DNA of 64,000 nucleotides from positions 40,769,296-40,833,295 of the forward strand of contig JACMZG010001913.1 of assembly GCA_018340805.1 (NCBI GenBank), read 5' to 3'. The notes beneath the pieces were generated by a model, which ran no database searches, had not been told where the DNA came from, and worked only from the letters and a program-made list of their open reading frames with translations. Position numbers and translations under genes: made by a program. Every line of letters starts with the position of its first letter. The first letter of the stretch is position 1. This stretch comes from Microvelia longipes. Taxonomy: Eukaryota; Arthropoda; Insecta; Hemiptera; Veliidae. Positions 24,712 through 34,900 of this stretch are shown piece after piece.

Positions 24712-24870
24712 TTTAATGTTTATAGTCCAAGAACGGGGAATAAAAATTAAATTAATGTGGCGACGTTTCGTCCAAGCTGGCCATGGACATTTATGGCCAT
24801 CTTGGCCAAAACGTTGCCACAATAATTTAATTTTTATTATCCCGTTCTTAGTCTATCAACATTAAAAATA
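24712..24870. repeat. Palindromic element inside family D copy
   Basis: TTTTTAATGTTTATAG, CCAAGAACGGG and GGCGACGTTTCGTCCAAG on the left face inverted copies on the right across a centre near GGCCATGGACATTTATGGCC. The reverse strand holds CTTGGACGAAACGTCG, with CGAAAC as in hammerhead cores, but the CTGATGA side reads CCAAGATGG. Probably a diverged member of the palindromic group, nested in family D. Confidence 0.5.
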
Positions 24871-25183
24871 AAAAAAAAATTTTTTCAAAATTTTTAAAAG
24901 TAAAATAGTAATATTGTTAAAAATTTGCTGAGTCAGCATATTGTCCAGTCCTGTATAAAATCATTAGACTTTTTGTTTTCGTACTCCACACTATGGTCCT
25001 GTAAATCCTACGACTAAATGGTTAGTAAATCTTATGGCGTAGAAAATCACTCCTAGGACTATAACATTTCTTTTATTTATTACTAACATTTGATTTGTTG
25101 TGTTGCATGCTTGTCTTATACTTGCTACTAATGGTGTATGGTATTGGTGGTATCTCTTTCTGTTTCTGTCTCTCTCTATCTAG

Positions 25184-25815
25184 TGATTACCACGGTGGTA
25201 GTAATACTAATAATGGTACTCCCACCTGTGCTAGTGGACCTCAGCAAGGCATTCCTAAGAAGAAGAAGAAGCTTGCTGATAAAATTTTACCTCAGAAAGT
25301 GAGGGATTTGGTACCTGAGTCTCAGGCTTATATGGATCTTCTAGCTTTTGAAAGGAAATTAGATTCGACCATAATGAGGAAGCGACTTGATATCCAGGTT
25401 TGTTTCTTTTATGGTATAGCACACGGTTATAATCAATTGACAGTGTGGGAAAATATTGTTGAGTTACCTGGTTTGTCTGATATGAAAATATGGGTGTGGT
25501 TTAACATCCAGGATTAACCTCATTAGCTCCCTGGAATTATTTTCTCACGCTGTTAAATGATTATAACTGTGTGTTATACTATAATTATTGTTTATACTAT
25601 AATCCCACTGAGTTTACTTGCTAGCTGCAGGAGTGGGATTTTGAACTACTAGATATATATTTAAATGTTCATCAAACAATATCATTATTTTTTTATGGCA
25701 CCATAATTATATAATAAATATTTAATAGCCTCTATGTTTAATTATTTATTTAAAAGTTCACAACTAATTATCATTACTCTGTAATGGTCTAAACCAGTGA
25801 TTCTTAAAGATTTAG

Positions 25816-25901
<86 letters not shown>

Positions 25902-28900
25902 CTTTAGTAAACCATCTTGTCGCCTACAAGACAGTTGTCAAGAGCAATGAAAGTTTTTTAACCACTATTATGGACAGTTAAATCTTTAACTAGTTCTGTC
26001 TGTTATCATATTTTATTTTTTAATAGTTATGTCTATTAATTGCTTTTAGCGATGATTTTTAATGAGATATCATGCAAATTTGAAGCATTAACTAGGTGCG
26101 TCTAGTATATATATGTATATATACACACACATAGTGTATTATGTTAGCTTTTTATACTATGCTAGGTTACTAGTTCTGTAGTAAACCAACTTGTTTGTGG
26201 AAATCATTTTTCAAACTTCCTTACTGTTTGGGTCGGACCTATTTCTAAACAATTATTGAATATTGGTTGCTACTTGCATATCTTATCATTTTTCCAAGTG
26301 CTCACAAGTCACTTGTTGTTTAGTGAGACGAAAGGTAAATCATTTTGTTAACTATATTAATTGATGATTTAATTTAATCATGATCTATCTTATTATCATT
26401 TTTTGTTTCAAAATACGTATATTAAAAAACATTATTGTTTTTGTCACTCATAAATTATTTTTTGTTGTAACGAATATAGCTATATTGCCTTTAAAGGTCA
26501 ATGCAAATAAAAATCGAAAAAGTTAAATTAAAAAAAACTCAGTAAATATGTAGTCAGGTATATAGGCACTAAGCCCTGACCAAGCCTGCGAGTGGAGTTA
26601 CTGGGCTGTTTCGTTTGTTATAACTTAATAAATAAATAATCTTTTATTTGTACATTTTAAAATGCTTTACTTCTGTTTTTCCTATACATCTATATCACTG
26701 AGTCTTTTATGTGCAATTCGACATTAAGTCGTAGTATGTTATGAGGTACAGATCTAAATTCAATTCTGCTGTGTCACGAGATACACATGGATCTTGTAAC
26801 CCTGATCAACATTTAAATAACAAAATTTTGACAGTACAATAATATATTTTTTTAAGGTAGTACGTAATTGAGCACTTTATTGGACCGTTTTTAGGATGAG
26901 AAGCCAATCATTATTGTTAAAAGGTGTTCTAATTGACAATTTTTGTGTGTTTAGTTGTAAAGCTTTTACATTTTTGAGTAAAAGTGTGAAGCTATGGATG
27001 AATTTAATGACGACGATAATATGGAGTTAATTGGACGTTTGTTTTTTTTTTTCAATTAAGTATATAGCGCAGTTTATTTAATGAGTGCTACCTCAAAAAA
27101 ATAGTGTATGCCATCCGGCTGAGAATGTCTTTATGTCTTGGCAATTTTTCCCGACTCGCTTCGCTCGTCAGTAAATCTAATTGCCGTGACGTAAAGACAC
27201 ACTTCTCAGCCTTATGGCATAAATAACTATTTCTTTAGTCTAGATATTTGTTCATTTTGACTTTATCCTATACTTACACTGGTTTATTGTCATGCAGGAG
27301 GCTTTGAAACGGCCAATGAAGCAGAAAAGAAAACTTAGGATATTCATATCAAACACTTTCTTTCCTGCTAAAGAGGTTGGAGAGGGGGAGGAAGGCAGTG
27401 TTGCCTCTTGGGAACTCAGGGTTGAGGGAAGACTCTTAGATGACACCAAGAATGAGCTCAATAAGGTTTGTTTTATATTCATTTAACAAAGATGAGTAGA
27501 CAATTGCAAATCTTGTGTTGGGATCAGGGGGGGTTTACTTAAATCAGGAAAAGTTTGGATTCGATTATCGCAAGCTAATGAAAATAGTGCTGTGGCGGAC
27601 CGGTGCGGACAACTCATGAACTAACCCCAATAGCTTTCCAAAAATGACTGATTATATTTTTATATTTAAATTTATGAATACCATGGCAATTCTTGGTTAT
27701 GACAGCTACATTAATTATTATTATAAAATCATTTTTCTGTATGTATTTTTCACAAAAACGGTTCGCCGTTGCATGTTCTGTATTTCGAAAATTCAGAAAC
27801 TGAAAGTAAATAGAAACCTTTTTAAAACTTCCAGAGAGCGCTATTGATGGCAGATAAGTGTAAATTTCATTTAATTAATTTATTGATTTAGTCGATTTTA
27901 TCAGGTAATTACATTTAATCCCATGTGTGCATCTTGCCGATGTAATTAAAATACAGGCTGCACTAAATGTAGCTTATAGCACGTGTAAACTTTAGCCACT
28001 ATTTCATTATTACCTGATTGAATCAATTAAATTAATAAATTACTTGAATATAACTAAAATAATTCAAATACTTTAAAATAATTTAAAACTTCAAAATAAT
28101 CAGGAGCGTTCTGTGTAAGATTAAAGTGGTAGGGTTAGTTAGAAGTATGACTATACAAAGTATAAAAATTAAATTTCAAACTGACTGTGGGCAAAAAGCT
28201 GGAAACCAAGGCACGCCCACTCAATTGAAAGGTAGGTCCCCCGCTGCGCTAGCGTCGTCCGGAATCCAAATTTTCCCTCCATTGAGTCGACAGTCTTACT
28301 GTTTAAGTATCTATAGTCTCTAGTTGGGAATAAATAATTAGCTTTGAGGATGAGCAAAGCGAGTCCAAAGTAGTGAGGATGAGCTTAGCAAGTCTGTTCC
28401 AAAACATTCCGAGGTACCTTGAACTCGATTTATTTTTACTTTAATGTCCTTGAGAGAGTTATAGTGAGGTTATACAATGCCCCGAATAGATCTCTCAAGT
28501 ATTCTAATGTATAATAATTTCTTTTGTTGTTCCTCATATTAACTATATTAATGCTAAGGTTGGGTACTAAGAGGAATAAAATAACTACTGCTGTCTACTA
28601 ATTCACTATATTTTGCCCTCTACCTCAGGGCATATTCATGTAATCTACAACATAGATCAATACAAATATATTATGTAAGGTAATGTTAGAACCAAAAAAA
28701 ATATTAATTATTAACTTAAAATAATTAATATGGATTTGATTATGAATAAAATTATATTACTTACAATTTAATTTCTAGCATCTTAATGCTAATTGTCAAT
28801 AAAGATATAAAGTTATAATTAAAAAAAAATAAATTAAATGGTAAGAACTGTAAGAAACATGAACAGGTGATTATAAATACAGAAGAAAGAGGGATAGCTG

Positions 28901-31900
28901 AAGAAAAATTATTGTTGAGAGAGGGGATCTATATAGATAGTAGGTATTTAAAAAAGGGCGGGAATAAGATTTAATTTAAATTTATTTTCTGGAGTATCCC
29001 ACTATAATGTTTATTTATTTCTTTATTGTCCTTTTTATAATTGATATTATTATCTTCTTTAGATATATGTAGAGCTTCAAGTAATAATCTTTTTCTATCA
29101 TTGTTTTCCATGACTAAGATTTTTACTTCCTATACTTAATATTTATTTTATTCCCTTAGTGCCGAACCTTAGTATTAATATTCTAATGTATTTGAGATAG
29201 GGTATGCCTAAAGTATACGAGGGAGTCAGACAGAAGGTGAGAGTGGACTCGGTGCTGGCATCTAGCGGCTGCTCTGAAACTAAACTCTCCTTATCATAGC
29301 GTTATTCCCACTTTCATTAGTAAAACAAAGTAAATGAATGAAATCATTCATTAGTATCTACTTGTAATTTATAATTATTATATAAATCAAATACTAGGAT
29401 CAATCAGTTTTGTGCAAGAATTAGTTTGCTGAAATTACTACGACATTGGTGCATGCTTCTTGTAGTTGGCATGGTGAAACTACTAAATTACATACTAGCG
29501 CTCCTATTACCTGGCTACGGAACTAAACTTTTATTGTCCGAAACAATAAATAAATTATTTATATATTTTTTGGGTATGCCTTCCTAGGAATATAACTCTT
29601 CAATTTTAGTCATTTTACCATCGTCTACCTCCTGCTAGGTAATGAAAGTAAAATGGTCTTTGCTATTGTCTCATAAAGTCCAGTTCTGTCTCATGTTGTT
29701 TTTTTGTTAAACATTTTGTAATATGTGTTCTTTTTTTAGGTTAAGAGAAAATTTTCATCTTTCTTCAAGAGTTTAGTGATTGAGTTAGATAAAGACTTAT
29801 ATGGACCTGATAATCATTTGGTGGAGTGGCATAGAACTCCAACTACCCAAGAAACTGATGGCTTTCAGGTAAAGAACCCTCACTCTGATAACATCCCTTA
29901 CTTGTCCTTCTCCAAAAATATAGATCCTTATAAGAAGGAGCTGGACTTAAACTCTAAAATTTAAGAGTTTAAGTTTCTGACTATTACAACTGGGGAAGTG
30001 ACCCCAGGTACCAAAATAACTAATTGGTCTCTCTCTCTAAGATGGTGTTGCAGGTTAGATCTACTCTAGGTGAAATAGGATATAAACTATCAGCTTAAAA
30101 TTCTATAGGAAAACAAAAAACTAAAAATTAATTAGCTTTATATTTCATCAAACATTGTTGACATCTTCAGGCTTTAAACACAGACAAGACTTACATAACT
30201 GGTTGACTAGATTAAAACTTGACAAAATCACAAAAATACTAAAAACTAAATCACAGTTAATAATTAATTAACACAGTCAAAAAAGGAAAAAAAATAAAAA
30301 TTTTTTTTTTCTTTTTTGACTGTGTTAATTAATTATTAACTGTTATTTAGTTTTTAGTATTTTTGTGATATTGTCAATATTTAATCTAGTCAACCAGTTA
30401 TGTAAGTCTTGTCTGTGTTTAAAGCCTGAAGATGTCAACAATGTTTGATGAAATATAAAGCTAATTAATTTTTAGTTTTTTGTTTTCCTATAGAACTTTA
30501 AGCTGATAGTTTATATCCTATTTTATTAAAATGTGGGAGTTCTATACAATCAAAAGTGCTACAAAAGAGAAATTACTTACTCTAGGTGAATTAAATAATC
30601 ATCGCTTTGGTTAAAAGAAGGGACAACTTGAATTAAAAATATAACTGTAGCTGCTGCTAGGACAGTGCGGTTCTTAGAATTAATGAAAAATTCTTTCTGT
30701 ATCTGAACTATTTATTTGTACGTTACATAAATTTTTCATCTTCTATGACTTGATCACTACTCATGATAAATCATTAACTTTTATATTAATGTCATGTCTT
30801 GTCAGTGTAAGTCGTACAGTAGATATATACATATATAAAGTAAATAATAAGATAAGATAACGGGTAAGACATATATAAATACATTAGAGATAGAAATGAA
30901 TAGATAGTTAGAAATAAGTAGATAGCAAGTAAGTGTAGGATTGCTTATGGCTATGACAATACCTCAAAAATTTAGAAAATATCGACTTTTTATGAAATTG
31001 TTATTTTTAGGTTAACCTTTACAGTGTATCGTTAAGTTTCAAAATCCCCAAGGTCATAAGCATTTTGGGGATCGACCAATCAGAGAAGCCGCTGCCAACC
31101 CCTCTCTTGAAAGAGAAAAAAAATCCCTACTCCCATAACCCCTGTAGGGAAATAACCTCCTTCCCAGCATTCGTTCACTTCGTTTGTGGTTCTTTTTGTG
31201 TTTACATCGTTTTGTGAGTTTTTGTGTTGTGTGTGTTCTGTGAATTGTGTTTGTGTTGGACTGTTAACATTATTATTGCACTCAAATATTCTTTTTTATA
31301 ACTTAAGTAAATAAAAGCATAACTGAAACTTTTATTTCAAGGCTGCCATTAATGCAGCAATTTATAAGAGCTGTCAAAACTAGTAAACATACAATTCTTT
31401 TTTAATGTAAAAACATATGAGTACACTTATTATTTCCCTTCACAATTCATTTTTTTTTCACATTTGCATACTTCCTAAATAATAAAACTACACAAAAGAA
31501 ATGTAGAAACATCGCCAAGAAAACACGGGTAACATAACCTGATTTGTTTACAAAGTTTTTTCCCCGCTGCCTTTTTGTAGGGATTTTTTTTTAGAATCTG
31601 TGGTGCCTAAACTGAGCTGTCAAGATTTTTAAAGTCATCGATACACTGTAATGCCATCTCTTAGTTAATTATGGGAATAGATCACCGATGCTTTGTCCCA
31701 CTAGTTACTTGAATGAGGAATAACAGGGGTCAGTGTGATACCGAGGTGGTGACTATCTTTTGATTCCAGTGTTCTCTGGTAGTTGATTAAGCTGAGAGAG
31801 ATAGTTGTTTTGCACCATTGTAGGTTTTTCTAAATAAAGCCAAGTATTTGCTAAATACTAGGCAAAATTCCACGTAAGAACGAATTATAATAGAATGATA

Positions 31901-34900
31901 AAGATGTGATAGTGAAGCCCCTGGCCTGAGAATCGGCTACTGGCAAAAGCCGATATTATTTCTACATACTGACTGAAATTCTTATCTCTTAGACCTCAGT
32001 GATTATTGCCTCATGACTACACTTACTCAGTCAGCAATATCTTAGTCAGTGTTTCCTATTGTTATCTGGTCACTAGGTTCGGTTGACTGTCAGTTTTCTG
32101 TCTTACTGCCATAAGAACTGGACAAAGTGAACAAGTTGTTTACGACTGTTATCCAAGTTATAAATCCTACCATGCTATTTTTTAGCGCTACAACACTAAC
32201 AAATTCATGTTTGTTAAAATGAAATTACATTTTACTATAATAATTGGCTTTCATAAGTTTTACTAACTGTGTTGTTTATAAAATGATACAGATTTTTTTT
32301 ACTTAAGGTATTCTGTGTGTTGTAGGTAAAACGCCCTGGTGATAAGAATGTACGATGTACAATATTGTTACTTCTAGACTATCAACCTCTACAGTTCAAA
32401 CTAGATCCAAGATTAGCTAGACTGCTAGGAGTTCACACACAAACCAGACCTGTTATCATATCAGCTCTGTGGCAGTATATCAAAACCCATAAGCTCCAGG
32501 TTTGTTACTTCTTTCAATGCAATGTTATAATGAAACACGAAGAACACCCATTAATTTGTAAATTATGACTCCTTTTATAATTTAGATGAAATTGAACTAC
32601 TACAACTATTGTGTTCGTTTTACCACCAGTAACACTCTTAGATCTCAGTTGAGCAAGGTCAAGGATATAGTCCCTATTAAGTTGAAAAATGGCGTTTACA
32701 TTATTAAATGCGGTACCTGTAGCTCTGAGTACTTAGGACAGACCGGGAGGAGTCTAAGCATCTGTTTGGCAGAGCATACTAAGCACACTTAGTATAAGTT
32801 CGGAGGAACATAAGGAAGGGCCTCACGAAGCCGGTTTTTTACATTTTGTTGATAAGGGACGGAAACTTGACTTCCTCGAAATACTGCGCAGTCAGCACAA
32901 TGTAGGCGATTTAAATTTAAACATAAGAGGGGACAGCTCGCCGCTTCTTCGTACTCTACTGAAGGTTCCTCCCCCACCTCAAGTTAGTCTTACACGGCTC
33001 ACCGAGCTTTTACCATCTAAGAAGAAGAAGTAGTTATTTATAGTTTTTTAATGTTATTTGTGTCATGGTTTGTTAATTTCATCTTTACTATAAGGTAATT
33101 TTTATTGTTTATTTAATTATTTATTTGTTGTTTATTTAATTATCTGTTTATTATTTATTTGTATTATTTCCCTATTTTTTTGTTCTGTTATTATTTATTT
33201 ATTTGCTTTGTTGATATCTTTTATTTAGTTTAGTATTTATGTTACTTTTTTGTTTTATTTGATTGATTAGTTTTAGTATTTTGACTTGTTTGTACAGGCA
33301 CTGATACAAACAGTCCTCATGCTAGGTTGAAAGCGCTTTGTCAATAAAATATTTTTGTGGAGAGACTCTTTTCTTTCACCCATCTTTTTATAATATTTAA
33401 TTATTTATTTTTCTTGTTTTTAGGATTCTAGCGAGCGTGAATTCATTAACTGTGATAAATATTTGGAACAAATTTTCAACTGTCAGAGAATGAAATTTGC
33501 TGAAATACCTCAGAGATTAAATCCTCTACTGCACCCCCCTGATCCTATTGTTATCAATCACGTTATCAGGTGACTTAATTTCCATTTAATTGTAAATGTC
33601 TGTTATTACTTTTCTGTCTATTGATAATGAAAATGTCCATTTTTGTATCAACCTGACTACGAAACCTAAGGAAAGGGTTAAAAACTGACTTGTGGTTTTC
33701 TTCACCAAAACTGCTGTGGTGAAACCAGTTTGATTATTTAAGATCAAGAGAAAAGAGTGTTTATCTACTCCTTGTATTGTAAGTTCTACATACAGTCTTG
33801 TTATCTCACACTGTAAATATACTTTTACTCCCTAGGGAGGAAAAGTGAAAGCGTTGCCAACTTGACAGAATTTTTTAGTAAACTTTTTAGGAATTTTAGG
33901 AAATTTTTAGGATTTTTTTCGGTGTTATGTTGGTACTACAGGTAGAAAATACAATATACACACGCTAATGTTTAAATTACAAATATAGTATTACACATTA
34001 TTCTATTGACAGCTTACAATAAAATAATGTGAAGATAGTGGCTTTATTCTCTCCTCATCAGAGTAATTGACATGGTAAGAATAAACTAAACTAACACAAT
34101 AACAATTAAGGAGCTGAAGAATATATTAATAGTTGTTAGTATTAGTTCTCTAGTCGAGATAAAATTTAATATGCAACAAGGGATGAAAGTTTTCAGCTCT
34201 CGTATTATCTCCCTCGTCAAGCCTCGGGAGCCAAAATGTTAGTTAACTCCCTCGGCAAGCCTTGGGAGCTAACCAGTTTATCTCCCTCGGCAAGCCTTGG
34301 GAGCTAACTAGTTTATCTCCCTCAGCCTACTGGCCTCATGAGCTTATGAAGTTTCTTCCTTCGGCGCTGCCTTAGGACGAAACTTTAATTTGAGCTGTAA
34401 AACTTACTTTCATCCCTTGTTGCATAAATAACTATTGTTTGTTTTTTTAAGTTTTTCAACTATCTTTTTTGTATTTTAAATATTTTGAACTGCTAAAGAA
34501 TTGACTAGGTACAATTATGAACTACAATACAGGGCTTTATTGTGATATTGTTAACAATGAAGCTTCTTTTTTTGTTTTTGCAAGGTCATTTGTCCATAAA
34601 ATCTGCTTTCTCTGTATTTACAAAAACAAAATGGATGACATTTAAAAGTTTTCCATTGTCTTAATTCGAATAATGTAGGTACTCTTAATTAAAGAATAAT
34701 AGCTGATGCATTTTTTTGCTTGCAGTGTTGAAGGTACAGAGCAGAAGCAAACGGCTTGCTATGATATAGATGTAGAAGTGGATGATACATTAAAACAGCA
34801 AATGAATAATTTCTTGCTGTCAACTGCCAGTCAACAAGAGATACAAGTATATTTACCTCTAAAATTATAGATGTATTTGTTTTATTGTTTCTTACTTATC

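Larger units (their letters stand above)
23985..25050. mobile_element. Family D foldback element, copy 2, with two nested insertions
   Basis: Same ends as copy 1: GTGATTTTCTATATGAACC on the left and GGTTAGTAAATCTTATGGCG on the right, plus the inner TTTGCTGAGTCAGCATATTG. It is interrupted by the hAT-like MITE at 24309-24689 and by the palindrome at 24712-24870. It ends 130 bases before the first Bap60 exon found. Confidence 0.6.

Noticed and set aside
27252..27482. Minus-strand frame over Bap60 exon 27298-27465
   Set aside because: Antisense shadow of a conserved exon.
34200..34330. CRISPR-like array of ~35-bp units
   Set aside because: Units are contiguous with no unique spacers and lie inside a MITE with inverted ends.
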